DNA of 64,000 bases from Raphanus sativus (GCF_000801105.2 NC_079516.1:52249265-52313264); one strand, 5' to 3'; positions 12,301 through 26,170 are shown, numbered from the stretch's first letter. The notes: generated from the sequence alone by a model not told the origin. Made by a program: numbers and translations.

Positions 12301-13041
12301 TCCTGGAACAGCTGGGCAGTTGGTGTATGAAGCGCTTGTACCTGCACAATTTCCAATAAACGGTGAGTTTCAGAGACCCTTTCTTGGATTTTTGAGAAAT
12401 TGTTTTTGTTTAAAAGTTTGAGGTCAGATTTGATGGATTTGAGCTTCCAACACAGGTCGGCAAGAGAGCAGCAGTTGCCTCCGAGCCGTGCCCACGCTTC
12501 CATTACCAGCTTGGTGAACTCAGGGTGCTTAGTAAGATAGTTCTGGAATTTGAAAGGCTGGGTTCCAGCTTTAGGTAACTGGTAAGCTAGGTCTAAAAGG
12601 CAGGGAGAATGGTCAGAGATTAGGGGTGGGAGGAAGGTTGCAGTTGCGTGGGGGTAAGAGGATATGGCAAGGTTATTCACTAGCTGCCTGTCAAGCTTCT
12701 TTGCAATTGGCATGGCAGGTTGGCTGTTCCTCCAAGTATGAGAAGGGCCATTAAATCTGAGATCGAAGAGCCCCGTTTGGAGGAGACAATCTTGCATCAT
12801 GTACATTTGATTGTCCTGGGTCACAACAGCATCTGAGGAGTGTTCTGAGGCATGAACAATTTGGTTAAAATCTCCTCCTACAAACCAGGTTTTATTCTGG
12901 AGATCCAGTGCAGTGTGAAGGTGGATCAGATCAGCCCAAAGCTCCAAGCGATCATCTGCCTGATTTGAAGCATAGACAGCAGAGTAGTAGATGGGGTCTT
13001 TATTCGGTATGGTAATTATGCATGGGTTCCCATACACACCC
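9356..13041 (-). mobile_element. 5'-truncated LINE (non-LTR retrotransposon)
   Basis: A minus-strand LINE whose poly(A) tail appears as T-runs at 9356-9381. The identical 12-bp duplication TACGTATTTTCT at 9344-9355 and 13042-13053 marks both insertion boundaries. The reverse transcriptase frame is open throughout, so insertion is recent. The first open reading frame and most of the endonuclease are absent, as usual for incomplete target-primed reverse transcription. It sits about 370 bp upstream of the BGLU27-like start and could influence that promoter. Confidence 0.92.
9645..13037 (-). CDS. LINE ORF2: partial endonuclease, reverse transcriptase, zf-RVT
   Basis: An uninterrupted frame of 1130 codons. 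The first about 150 residues are the C-terminal half of an APE-type endonuclease (VGGDFNQI, then ISDHSPCLL). The reverse transcriptase follows at about 370-640, with NKSPGPDGL, YRPISCLN, KVDIAKAFD, KGLRQGDPLSP-like and the catalytic LSFADDLLIF. The C-terminus carries the plant zf-RVT region (CPTRDRM...CLLC...RDHLFYDC). The start shown is the first Met after the truncation point, not a native start. Frame integrity suggests a young copy, but the missing N-terminus makes it incapable of autonomous movement. Confidence 0.88.
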   Translation of the reverse strand: MYGNPCIITIPNKDPIYYSAVYASNQADDRLELWADLIHLHTALDLQNKTWFVGGDFNQIVHASEHSSDAVVTQDNQMYMMQDCLLQTGLFDLRFNGPSHTWRNSQPAMPIAKKLDRQLVNNLAISSYPHATATFLPPLISDHSPCLLDLAYQLPKAGTQPFKFQNYLTKHPEFTKLVMEAWARLGGNCCSLADLCWKLKSIKSDLKLLNKNNFSKIQERVSETHRLLEIVQVQALHTPTAQLFQEERDLNQKWVFLRQIEECFFRQKSRINWLREGDLNTTYFFRICQVRASYNAIRSFMTVTGTLITDPYEMSQHAINHFQAVLGPVSNHQPLIHSSITWFQQLSNFSVSSQQAQLMGSLPTATEIKRLFFKLNPNKSPGPDGLTSGFFRASWEIIGEEVVAAIQEFFKTSFLPSTVNATILSLVPKFPGASKITEYRPISCLNTVYKVISRLLVAKLKPILKPFILPCQTAFVKDRLLVENTILASELINGYHKKNCSKRITIKVDIAKAFDTLSWDFLLTCLESLQLPPLFRSWLKACICRTSFMIGYNGTVNGYFKGKRGLRQGDPLSPYLFVMAMNYLSLMLNQSAEDNKIKYHPKCNAMKLTHLSFADDLLIFIDGSIESVQSVLQVLREFEMRSGLAVSFQKTSFYSSGLTDQETDTIKASTGMSHGELPFRYLGVPLNSRKLSLPNCQPLIQQVKARLSSWSVKTLSFSGRLLLIKTVISGINTFWCSAFLLPKACICKINSMCNQFLWHGTLEGSHSTRVAWTTVTLTKAQGGLGIKDLQTWNTACCMRLIWMLFFREDSVWVSWFKEVILNGSVHNYWTVKPSQACSWLVNKLIKMRPLMFPLIKMKVENGRSALFWHHNWAPQGCIEALKASSNSRLGIPHRATVASLCRNGNWCLPPARSEAAIELYVFLTTIQLTSNEDSYEWSLLGNKEGRYSTGSAYTYLKGEMDDQTWTKAIWFPRSIPRHSFHSWLVYLNRCPTRDRMIGWGLCVDPVCLLCNSQPESRDHLFYDCDFSFDLWTRVSTRCRLQPLRSWGLTVAHMESLSGNKATRLLTLLAWQATTYWLWNERNGRLHATGTRSVAVIFKAIDHQIRNKIQSFRETNPNLSSVMMQLWFATA

Positions 13042-13210
13042 TACGTATTTTCTACTATATATCTTCCTTTGAAGTCAATATAGGAGAATCTAGTTGGCAT
13101 ATGAACACAAGGCGAAGGTAACCCATACACACCCTACTCTTTTCTCCTTTTCGTTGTAATTGCCAAACTAATTCGAATCAAATAAAACAAGCCAAGTAAT
13201 AGACGTAGTT

Positions 13211-13288
13211 CACGTAGGCAACTAGTTTGACTAAACTAAAGTTTGAATTTTCTTGGTCCCTTAATGCAAGATCATTTGCCTATATAAA
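13211..13288 (+). promoter_or_regulatory. Putative promoter of the BGLU27-like gene
   Basis: A TATA box (TATATAAA, 13281-13288) lies about 140 bp before the ATG. An ACGT-core block, CACGTAGGCAA (13211-13221), precedes it by 60 bp. The same ACGTAGGCAA word occurs upstream of the TATA box of the first BGLU30-like gene (33445-33454), which suggests a shared control element inherited by duplication. Confidence 0.5.
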
Positions 13289-13421
13289 ACCTTCCCATAT
13301 CCGATCCTTTCAAGCACAACAAAAATCTCATTACATTCATTTCATTTATTTATATAAGTTTGAGAAAAATAAATAAATAACTCCAGCTTCATTCCTTAAA
13401 GATCATAAGTTGCAAAACAAG

Positions 13422-16289
<2,868 letters not shown>

Positions 16290-16381
16290 GATCATTTGTT
16301 TTGTTAATTTTATTTTGTGAATAAAAAGGTTCCAAACAAATGATCGTTATTATTACGTATGCATAAGTAACACAATAAAAA

Positions 16382-16696
16382 GGGAGAATGGTGTTCAAGT
16401 AGATGGATACTATGCATGGTCATTACTTGACAATTGCTAATGAAACGCTGGTAAAAGTGTTAGGTGCGGTTTATTCTACGTAAACTACAATAACAGTTTA
16501 AAACGTTATACAAAAATGTAAGCAACGTGGTTCGAAGAGTTTTTGAAGAAAGAAGGGATTGAAAGTTTTTTAAGGGCTGATGTTGAACTCTGTTGTTAAC
16601 AAGAAGAGGAAGAGATTCTTAACATCTTACGATTCACTTTCCTGTTTTATACCTAAGATGTCCAAATCCTCTAAAGCACTTGAACTCTTTTTATAA
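16382..16696 (+). pseudogene. Duplicated, decayed last exon of the BGLU27-like gene
   Basis: About 93 bp after the intact stop codon, the sequence repeats the last exon from GGAGAATGGTGTTCAAGTAG through the C-terminal tail (...AAAGCACTTGAACTCTTT). Stops replace conserved codons (TGC TAA at the NCEW position, TAA after TAC GTA, TAA after AAA ATG) and there are indels. It could only serve as an alternative last exon giving a truncated protein, so it is most likely a dead tandem-duplication remnant. Confidence 0.85.
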
Positions 16697-17317
16697 GATC
16701 ATTTGTTTATTTAAATTTTGTTTTGGGAATAAAAAGGTTAGTACAAATACTAACATATATATATATATATATATATATATTTGGAACATATTAGCAAACA
16801 CATACATAATAGGGGCAATTCTTTTAAATAATATTTTTTAAGTTTTTGTCACAAAAAATAATTTTAGAAAAATAAAATGACAAAAATAGTTTTTTTTGTA
16901 TTGAAAATTTTAATTTTTATTTTTTATTTTTAAAAATTTTAAAATATTCTTAAAATCTCATCCCTTAACTTTAAATTCTAAATCTTTAATTAGTCCAAAG
17001 GTTATAAATGCATATTTACTCTTCAATAAAATCTATTTTGATCATTTTTCTCTTTGGTAAGCTATTTTGTAAAAATAAACTAAAAATAGTTATCTAATGG
17101 AATTTCTTTATATAATGCAAAATTATATATAAGAAAATACAAAAACAATACCATCACACAAATAATAGTTACCGAAACATTGTTTGGCCAGTAATAAAAG
17201 AAATAAAAAAGTTGAAACGTATTGGACTGGGCCTTTTGACGTGTCTTCATATGCATACCAAAAAAGTTGGGATGTACTAAGTTACTTAATTAACAACATT
17301 TGATTAGATCTTTAAAC
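16697..17317. other. AT-rich spacer with (AT)n microsatellite
   Basis: Contains an AT dinucleotide run at about 16754-16781 and otherwise low-complexity AT-rich sequence. No gene seen. Confidence 0.6.
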
Positions 17318-17578
17318 TTATAAGACCATAGTTATTGCAGGATGCTGAGGAGGTTCTTGGTGGGGGGGGGGACCACAGGGGTGAGAACCAAGAAGAAAAA
17401 AGGAGAAGAAGTTGTTTGACGAGGAAACGTTTTCTGGGTTTGTTCGCGGGCCCCACGACACGTGGCGGCCCGCGATTGGTACATTTTTTTTTTTTTTTAT
17501 TCGAAAAAGGAAAAAAAAAAAAAAAAAAAAAAGAAAGAAACCCAAATGGGTATTAGGGATAAACATGCTCTAAGGCCA
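17318..17578. mobile_element. Possible MITE with imperfect terminal inverted repeats
   Basis: The left end (ATAAGACCATAGTTATTGC) and the inverted right end (TTAGAGCATGTTTATCCC) are similar, and the interior has a G10 run, a GC-rich CACGTGGCGGCCCGCG block and long T and A runs unlike the surroundings. A convincing target-site duplication was not found, so the class is uncertain. Confidence 0.35.
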
Positions 17579-17789
17579 ATACAAATAGTCAATTAACCAT
17601 ATCGGAGGAGCTATAGAATAAGACAACATCTTAATTATCTTCCAAGCTATATTTTGATAAAGAGCCAGCCACCATATTTCTTTCTCGATTGACCGATACC
17701 AAGGAGCATTACGTGAGTAAAGACATCCAATGATCATGAAGAGCATTACCCAATTTAAGATGCTGTAATACCCTATTGTTAACATTTGA

Positions 17790-18537
17790 CTACTTTATGG
17801 AGCCCCTTGTGACCGGTAAATACCCAGTCGACATGGTCAACTACGTAAAAGGCGGTCGTTTGCCTTCTTTTTTTTTTTTTTTTTTTTTAAATTACCTTTT
17901 CTTATTAGATACCCTTTCCAAATAGTCTTACAATGCAAAAGAACAAAATGAAACGATCCTAAAAGTAACAGCAGGATCAATCACAAAAAAGAGCTCAACT
18001 TGAAATTCAATCACAACAGAAGTCGAAATTGCAATAACACTCACACTTCCAATGAAACGTACTTGAAGAAGCTATGGTTGAAAGTACTGAAACCAAAGCT
18101 GTAAGTATGAAACGCCAACCAGATTATGAGACTGAGTACCTATCCGAGACAACCTTCCCTTTTGATCCAAACCTTGAAGCTTGGCTCTTAGAATTAACTG
18201 CAGCTCTTTCAACAGAGAAGAAGCAGGCCGAGATGATGCATTGTGAATCCTTGAGTTCCTTTCTTTCCAAATAATATAAACTGCCGCTTGGAAAATGATC
18301 TTACACATTACTTTGAGCTTTGCGACATTCGTATAAGACCTTAGCCACACTATGGTCTGCTCAAAACTGTTAGGAGGTGAGAGTGGAGCTGCTCGAAACA
18401 ACAAATTCCAAAAGTCCATAGAAAAAGAACAAGCAAAGAACAAATGATGGTCGTTTGCCTTCATTCACTGCACAACAATCTAAAAAGCTTAAGGGCTCAT
18501 ATGATTTCATTGGCATCAACTATTCTATTACTCTTCC
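17790..18537 (+). pseudogene. BGLU12/13/15-like exon 8 fragment split by a LINE
   Basis: The coding sequence [20 protein letters not shown] at 17790-17867 continues at 18463 as [19 protein letters not shown], matching exon 8 of the neighbouring pseudogene at 19462-23103 almost residue for residue. The pieces are contiguous once the LINE at 17868-18448 and one copy of its target duplication are removed. No other exons of this copy are seen nearby, so it is a relic of an additional tandem gene. Confidence 0.88.
17868..18448 (-). mobile_element. Severely 5'-truncated LINE inside a BGLU exon relic
   Basis: A 14-bp target duplication GGTCGTTTGCCTTC (17854-17867 and 18449-18462) flanks a 581-bp insert that starts with a T-run (its poly(A) tail on the minus strand). 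The minus-strand frame to about 18072 encodes the C-terminal end of LINE ORF2: [14 protein letters not shown] and IIWKERNSRIH, the zf-RVT tail region. The target was already a coding-like exon copy when hit. Confidence 0.92.
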
Positions 18538-18671
18538 TGATTGCATGCACCATTCCGTTTTATTAATATCTCTGTTATTATTATTTTCTCAGCTGGAAAT
18601 AATGAGGGATGGTTTAAGCTTTTATGTTATTTTCACAAAGAACCTGATTGGATTTTCTAATAATATAACCT

Positions 18672-19330
18672 GAATGATTATTTCTACCACGGGATTACAA
18701 TCTCCTGGTTTTCAATGATGATCATTTGTGGTATTATGAGTTGGATCATTTGGAAAATTTGGCTGGTTCCATGCGTTATTAATTAGCATGTGTAGAAGTT
18801 GGGAGCAATACTATACGTAAATATTTTTCAAAAAAAAAATACTATACGTAATAACTTTTTTCAAAGAAAAAAAATACTATACGTAACAACTTTTATTAGA
18901 TGTGCGAAATTTTACACAACTTTGGATCCTTTGGAAATTTGGTTTGTTCCATGCATTATTAATTATAGCATGTGTAAAAGTTGGGGAGTATTACTATGCT
19001 TTGTAACAACTTTCGATCAGATATTGGAATGTCACCATCAGCCTTCTCTTCAGCCAGGAACGAAGCCAGATAAAAGAATACGGGCGCCTGTGCACTCACT
19101 GATTTTTCATTTTTCTTATTTTATAAAGTAAAATGAAAAGAAAATATTAAACAAAACGGAAAATCATCTTCACTGCACTTATTAACCCTTTTTATAATAT
19201 TTGTTCACCATATCTAGGTTCGTCTCTGTCTTCAGCCAGCACCCAGTAAACGTTTTAAATGGCAAAAATATCACTTTTTATAAAACTCGAGAATTAGGTA
19301 GCGTTTCTATAGATCTACTCAACACACAAA
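18672..19330. repeat. Upstream segment duplicated at 27785-28145
   Basis: The segment TCTCCTGGTTTTCAATGATG and the following sequence (18701-18790), and the block containing CTTTTTATAAAACTC near 19275, reappear in the same order and orientation at 27830-27910 and 28080-28130. This marks the upstream flank of the BGLU12/13/15-like copies. Confidence 0.7.
18807..18886. repeat. Two successive micro-insertions with 14-bp flanking repeats
   Basis: AATACTATACGTAA occurs at 18807-18820, 18838-18851 and 18873-18886. The 17- and 21-bp inserts end in A-tracts abutting the right-hand repeat. Confidence 0.55.
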
Positions 19331-19398
19331 AATCTAAAAATTTTGAATTGACACAAACAGTAACTAAAATAAAATAAAATAAAAACAATCATATTTCC

Positions 19399-19407
19399 TA
19401 TATAAAC
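19399..19407 (+). promoter_or_regulatory. TATA box of the BGLU12/13/15-like pseudogene
   Basis: TATATAAAC lies about 60 bp upstream of the start codon at 19462. Confidence 0.4.
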
Positions 19408-19869
19408 CTTCGATTAATCAACATCTCCTCAATAAAAAATAACAATCAAAAGAAATTAAGAATGAGAGGAAAATGTCTTTCTATACTAGTGCTCATTGTA
19501 CTAGCTTCCAGTGAAGTTCTTGCCAAGAACAACTATTCAGCACATAAACTAAGAAGAAGTGATTTTCCAGAAGATTTCATTTTTGGGTCTGCAACCTCTG
19601 CTTACCAGGTATTTTTTTTGTTTCTTCTAATTATTACTATTCATTTCTAAAAATGAAACTGATCATCGCTTATATAGTTATATTACATTTATGGGTTTTT
19701 GTTTCACATTTGTCAGGTTGAAGGAGCTGCTCATGAAGATGGCAAAGGACCAAGTATCTGGGATACTTTCGCTGAAAAATACCCAGGTTTTACTCAAATT
19801 TAAAAATTAATGCATGTTTTAGGATCTTAAGAATAGTTAAACTGGAAGATCCATGCATTAAGTATATAC

Positions 19870-19900
<31 letters not shown>

Positions 19901-20894
19901 AATTTGTTCTTATTAAAGATTGGTTGGTCTTTCATGAGATTTTAAAAGATCCAAAATGTGAAATATCATTGAAAATGGAAAAAGATAAAGCATGGCAGCA
20001 ATCGGAGTATAGTTTTTAAACTTGATAGTTAAATGGGAGTATAGTTGGTGTTACAAAAGAATAAAAATATGGAAGTAATAGTTGATTAACTCACCTAATG
20101 TTTTTTTTCTTTTTCATTCGCCAGAGAAGATTAAGGATGGTAGCAATGGGTCTGTTGCAGATGACTCTTACCATCTTTACTAGGTACTCGTCTTTTTTTT
20201 TTTGGCATTGAATATGTAAAATTTATACTATGTTGTTTTATTTTCGTTTGACTCAAAATCAGCCACTCTTTTATTAAATCATTTGTACTAAAACATTGGC
20301 TTGCAGGAAGATGTGGCTTTATTACATCAAATTGGCTTCGATGCTTACAGATTCTCTATCTCATGGTCGAGAATATTGCCTCGTAAGTTCTCTTCTGTGA
20401 AGGTTGTTCACGTGTGCTTTGATTAATTTCCAGAACCAGTAATATTGACGAGTTGTTTCTTATTAGATGGGAATCTAAAAGGAGGAATCAATTAGGCTGG
20501 TATTGACTATTACAACAACTTGATCAATGAACTTAAGTCCAAAGGTAAAAAGACAACATCCAATTTGACAGATATGCTAAACTAACGCTGTCTGTTTCGC
20601 TGATTTAAGATGTAAAACAATATTTTCAAACTTGGACTTGTGTTATTAGTGTATATATTAAATTCTAGTATTTTCCTTTTTTGGAAAAATGTAAAATTGA
20701 TTTCAGAAATCTTTTTACAAGGTGTCTCTGCTCTAAGAATAGTCTATAACTAATCTCTAAATCCTTTGTGCAGACAGATTAACTGTGATAGTAACTTTTT
20801 AGCAGTTACATATATATTTGATTATGAATTTATTTCACAGTATATATTATGCTTATACTAAGATATTCCTCTAATGACTTCTTATTTATCATTC

Positions 20895-20942
20895 ATTATG
20901 GTCATCAGTCTTTTTTTTTGACTGATTATGGTCTTCAGTCTT
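20895..20942. repeat. Micro-insertion in pseudogene intron 5
   Basis: ATTATGGTCATCAGTCTT (20895-20912) and a copy with one mismatch (20925-20942) flank a 12-bp insert, TTTTTTTGACTG. Confidence 0.5.
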
Positions 20943-20999
20943 CAAATTACAAAACATAATAAATTAGTGCTAATCCGGTAAAAAATTGGATGGCTTAAA

Positions 21000-21047
21000 G
21001 TAAGTGGTGTGAATGCCATTTTCAAGAAAAAAGGGTAAGTGGTGTGA
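21000..21047. repeat. Micro-insertion in pseudogene intron 5
   Basis: GTAAGTGGTGTGA at 21000-21012 and 21035-21047 flanks a 22-bp insert with an A-tract toward its right end. Confidence 0.5.
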
Positions 21048-22917
21048 TTTGATCTCACGTAAGGATTTGGAAAAATTCAAATGTTGGACATTGATTTATC
21101 TATAACACCTTTGGAGGGAATCTTCTGACTTCAAGAAAATAAATTTGTAGTGATAGCCACTACCCACTAATCATTTTTTTTCCACCCTTCAGATATAAGA
21201 TATGCCTCTTACTTATAAACGCAACACATGCAGTAATGTTAGTAGTATTATGTTACTGTCTATAGGAATTAAGCCTTTTGCCACCATTTTCCACTGGGAC
21301 ACACCACAAAGTCTTGAGGATGCTTACGGTGGATTCCTTGGCACGGAAATTGTGTAAGTACTCCAAAGTCCAAACCTATATTTTGTTCAAAATTTGAAAG
21401 AAAAAGATACGCTGATTTTATTGATTTTTCTTTGTTTTGGATAAAACAGAAACGATTTCCGTGATTATGCGGATATTTGCTTCAAGAATTTCGGAGATAG
21501 AGTGAAACACTGGTTGACACTGAACGAGCCATCAACAGTGGTGCAAGGAGGGTATTATGGAGGTATAATGGCTCCAGGAAGATGCTCCAAATTCACCAAC
21601 CCTACTTGCACCGCCGGAAATGGAGCCACGGAGCCTTATATTGTCGGTCACAACCTCATCCTTGCTCACGGGGCAGCCGTACAAGTCTATAGAGAAAAAT
21701 ACCAGGTGACTTAAAAAACAAGTTTCCGCTCTTTCTTGATCTTCGAGTTACCAAAACCGACCATGTTCATTAACATTAATTACTACCGGAAAATAACCAA
21801 TATTATGAATCACCGAATCTTTGTATATTTTTTTTTTCTTTTTTGTAACTGATCTTTCTATTTTATTTCTCTGCGGAGTATGACAAATCTGATCTTGGTG
21901 GTCGCTAAACAGGCTACTCAGAAAGGTCAAGTTGGAATCGCTTTGAGCGCGGGTTGGAGCTTGCCCTATACAGAATCAGCCGAAGATAAGTTAGCTGCGG
22001 CACGAGTCATGGCCTTTACATTTGACTTCTTTATGGAGCCCCTTGTGACCGGTAAATACCCAATCGACATGGTCAACAACGTCAAAGGCGGTCGTTTACT
22101 TACATTCACTGCACAACAATCTAAGATGCTTAAGGGCTCATATGATTTTATTGGCATCAATTATTACTCTTCCTCTTACGCAAAGGATGTCCCCTGCGCC
22201 ACCGAAAACATTTCACTTTTCTCTGATCCTTGTGTCAACGCCACAGGTGGGTTTTTGAATCATCCAAGTAACTTTTATAATTTTAAAATAAATTTAAATA
22301 GTATTTACGAGCCCAGAACTATGTTAACAGGTGAAAGAGAAGGAGTTCCCATCGGTCCGAAGGTACTTGTCTAGACTAATCTCATAAACCCTTGCAATTT
22401 TTGGGTTAAAGTTACACAGTCTAATGAACCAGCCAAGGTGATCATAGATTAATCTTACAAAACTTGGTATGTGTGGTTCTTGTTTTTATAGGCTGCATCA
22501 GATTGGCTTTTGGTATATCCAAAGGGAATTCGTGATCTTGTCCTCTATGTAAAATACAAGTTCAAAGATCCAGTCATGTACATAACCGAAAATGGTATTC
22601 ACAATGCCATGAGCTTTATTTAATTGATATATTTGACAAAGAGTTTTAGTTTTCGATGATATCTATTGTAGGGAGAGATGAGTTTAATACCGGTAAAAAT
22701 ATTTCTTCAAGACGGAGACAGAATCGATTACTACGCTCGGCATCTTGAGATGGTTCAAGACGCAATCTCGTAAGCAATTTTTATCTCTAATTTTAAGAAT
22801 TCCACTCCCACATGAAAAATAACACTGATAATTAAATTTTTGTATAAGTAGATATAAAGAAAAACATACACATTTATGTAGCGGTGTTTAAAATGCTTTT
22901 ATTAAAAAAAATGATGA

Positions 22918-23100
<183 letters not shown>

Positions 23101-23103
23101 TGA

Positions 23104-24206
23104 TGGATGTACCATTTACTAAAACTTTCAGTTGGAAGTAATAAGGAAATAATAAGGAATATAAATCTATATTATTATTATTTTTTGTTGAGATTCTCTT
23201 AAGTTTTAAAAATATTTATAGTAATGCCATTACCTTTTAATTTGAAATACAAATAAATGAAATAAAGTTTACAAAAAAATAAAATAAAAACTTTTTTTTT
23301 ACTTACCAAAATCGTGCAACCTCGTATACTTTACATAACTATATATCAATACAATATTACTGCATTAGAAATCGGCCAAACAATTGAAGCTGAAATAGTT
23401 AGTTTTGATTTATAACTTTCCACTTATCTTCATTTAAATAAAGCAACAAACCCTTATATCACTTGATATTGTTGTGATTATTTTATCCCACAGCTTCATA
23501 TTTTTGTATTAAAATAATACGCAACTGTAAGTATACACAACTTAACCTTGACAAATAATTATATTACTTGCATTTCTTGTGATTATAAACCAAAACCAGT
23601 TTCATCTATACTAAAAATAAATGAATGTAACTATATACATATGATTTAAGTTTCATTTTATCAGTATATACCATCATAAGATTTGATATTTACAATGAAT
23701 CATAATTTATAATCCTTATTTTTACAATGTATTTTTGAACTATGGACTGGAACTAAATACTGTTTTTATACTATCTTTCCTTATTTTAATATCATAAAAC
23801 ATTCCATATTTTTCCAAGCTATTAATTTATACATATTCAGTTTGTTGAAAATAAATGGAAGCAATTTAGATTTTGAAAACATTGAAAATGAGAGATTTTG
23901 TGTCCAAACTTAAAAAATTGTGTACATTTTGAAAATAAATGGGAGCAAATTTATATTTAGATCTTTAATATTAAAAATTTGAACATTATTTTAACACCTA
24001 GTATGGAACTTAACAATATATAACAACTTTAAGAACATCCCTCTAAATTTTCACTATTTTCTAAATATTTTCAATATATAAAAATATATTTTACAAATCA
24101 TAGTTATAAACAGAATCACATATAGAGAGAAAAATTTATATTCCTTATATAGATCCCTACTTAATCAACTCCTCAGTAAGAAATAAAAATCAAAATAAAA
24201 TTAAGA
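23104..24206. other. AT-rich intergenic DNA, no gene seen
   Basis: Low-complexity AT-rich sequence downstream of the pseudogene. The last about 80 bp (from 24130) resemble the promoter and 5' leader of the BGLU12/13/15-like pseudogene. Confidence 0.5.
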
Positions 24207-24343
24207 ATGAGAGGAAAGTATCTTTCTTTACTAGTAGTGCTCCATGGACTCCAAAGAAGTTCTCGCCAAGAATAACTGTTCAACACATGATTTCTAAGTT
24301 CTAACCGCGACATCTTTATGTGGTTCAACACGCGATCTCGTAA
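24207..24343 (+). pseudogene. Remnant of another BGLU12/13/15-like copy
   Basis: ATGAGAGGAAAGTATCTTTC and the following signal-peptide codons match exon 1 of the pseudogene at 19462, with indels that bring an early stop. At 24308-24343 the sequence jumps to a match of the end of exon 11 and its donor region (TGGTTCAACACGCGATCTCG). So most of this copy has been deleted, leaving exon 1 fused near the last-but-one exon. Confidence 0.75.
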
Positions 24344-24852
24344 CCATTCTTATTTCTGGTATTAAGAATTTATTTTGTTGGTACAATTAAGAATTCTAAT
24401 TCTGATCGAATGGAAGCAATGATAATATAAACAACTCAACCAAACGATTAGATAATCTTCACTTGGAATCTTCAAGCTCAGCTAAATAACTTTAGAGAAC
24501 CTCGTTTGAGACTTTTTTATTTATTGATGAATCTAATTAAATCAATAAAAATAATAGAAAATACTCTTCTCTCAAAATCAACTCTTTGTTAATTAAATCA
24601 AAACTCTTTATTGATTAAATCAAAACTGAATAAAATTTTAGCATTGAATGTTTATTTATAATAAATTTTTAAATCTAGAAAATTCTAGTCTTAATTAAAA
24701 TAGGAAAACAATTAAAAAAATAAAAATAAAAATAAAAGGTAATTATCTTAATCTAATATAATTAATAAAATAAGTAATGAGATATTTGAAAATATTTTAT
24801 CTGTATTAACTTCCCATTATTACTTGTATGCAAGATTCTAAAATGCAGACTC

Positions 24853-25179
24853 TGTGGAAGCACCGTGGCCTAGTGGTTAAGGTTTAAAGGTTTCTACACT
24901 TAAGTTTGGAGTTCGAATCCCAGACGACGCAATTTCTACACTAGGAAGTCTGGGTTTCAATTCCCGGAGAAAGCGAATTATGCAGAATATTAGAGACAAG
25001 TCTTACAAGGGATCACCAGCATGGCGCAAGGAATACCTGTCAGGAATGGATTTCATAGGACGGCTCAGGGTGATGCAGTCAAACATGAATTCTCATAAGG
25101 CAGGTAGAATGGTCAGCTGTAATATCGTCTATATAATGTTTCTAGTTGTTTCTAATAGTATAATAAACCCGACAAAAAA
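24853..25179 (+). mobile_element. tRNA-derived SINE
   Basis: A polymerase III A box (TGGCCTAGTGGTTAAGG) lies near the start, followed by a B box (GGAGTTCGAATCCC) about 40 bp later. The element ends in an A-run and is flanked by AAATGCAGACTC (24841-24852 and 25180-25191), a 12-bp target duplication. The 3' part is not tRNA-like, as normal for SINEs. The strong A/B boxes could in principle still drive polymerase III transcription. Confidence 0.88.
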
Positions 25180-25327
25180 AAATGCAGACTCCTAGTCCAT
25201 TAAACATTTGAATAGGCCTTTGGTCCGAATTCACCACCTTGGTTAAATCAGTATAATTAATTGAATTATCGTTTAATTAATCAAAAACTGATTAATCGTT
25301 TAAGATTCGATTGATACCGATTTAAAT

Positions 25328-25997
25328 TAGGGCTGGGCGTTCGGATACCCATTCGGGTTTCGGTTCAGTCCATTCGAGTTTCGGGTTTTCGGGGTCAAAG
25401 ATTTCAGCCCCATTCTGATATTTCTAAATTTCGGTTCGGGTTCGGTTCGGATCTTTGCGAGTTCGGTTTGGGTTCGGATAACCCATTTAAAATGTTTTTA
25501 AATTTTCAAAATTCATTATATACTTTAAATTTTCAAAATCTATAAAAAGATAATATATTACATATAAATTATCATAACATATATGTCAAAATACCTTAAT
25601 TTAAAATATAAACTGGTTTTCTTTGAATATTTGGATAAACAATCAATAGATATTTAACTATTTTTGGTGTTTTCAGTATACTTTAGCTATTTTAAACATT
25701 TATTTTTGACTATTTGCATATATTTTTCGAGTATTTTGGAAAATTTAAAGGTATCTTATATATTTTTAATATACATTATATATAAAAATAATGTATATAT
25801 TTAAGTATATAAATTTATTTCGGATACATTCGGGTACCCAAAATACTTCGGTTTGGATCGGGTTCGGTTTCGGTTTTTTAAATACCAAAATTTTGAACCC
25901 GTTCGGATATTTAATCAATTTCGGTTCGAGTTCGGTGCTACTTTTTCGGATCGGATTCGGTTCGATTTTTTGGATTCAGATTTTTTGCCCAGCCCTA
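25328..25997. mobile_element. hAT-type non-autonomous element (TAGGGCTGGGC family)
   Basis: Terminal inverted repeats TAGGGCTGGGC / GCCCAGCCCTA are perfect over 11 bp, and the flanking 8-bp duplication ATTTAAAT (25320-25327, 25998-26005) is exact. The ends are rich in TTCGG-type repeats. There is no transposase frame. Related copies lie at 42046-42725 and 51255-52108, with relics at about 29206-29865 and 31150-31758. Confidence 0.88.
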
Positions 25998-26079
25998 ATT
26001 TAAATCATTATAAACTGGACTTCATTGACAAAAAAGAACCATAAAACATACCATCAATTTGGAATGATAAAGAATATCC

Positions 26080-26129
26080 AAGTTTAAATTTTTATAATAA
26101 GGAAATAATACGGAATACTAAGAATCGTG

Positions 26130-26165
<36 letters not shown>

Positions 26166-26170
26166 TTCTC
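26080..26170 (+). pseudogene. Probable 3' flank remnant of a BGLU12/13/15-like copy, with (ATT)n
   Basis: The string AAGGAAATAAT(A/C)GGAATA followed by an ATT trinucleotide run (about 26130-26163) matches the sequence just after the stop codon of the pseudogene at 23140-23190. This suggests the downstream end of the deleted copy at 24207. Confidence 0.5.

Noticed and set aside
17570..17785. Minus-strand 71-codon frame as a gene
   Set aside because: Hydrophobic, Trp/Ile-rich translation without recognisable domain; sits among transposon debris.
24860..24935. tRNA gene suggested by A and B boxes and GGAGTTCGAATCCC
   Set aside because: The cloverleaf does not close, a non-tRNA body and A-run follow, and a 12-bp target duplication encloses the whole, so it is a SINE.
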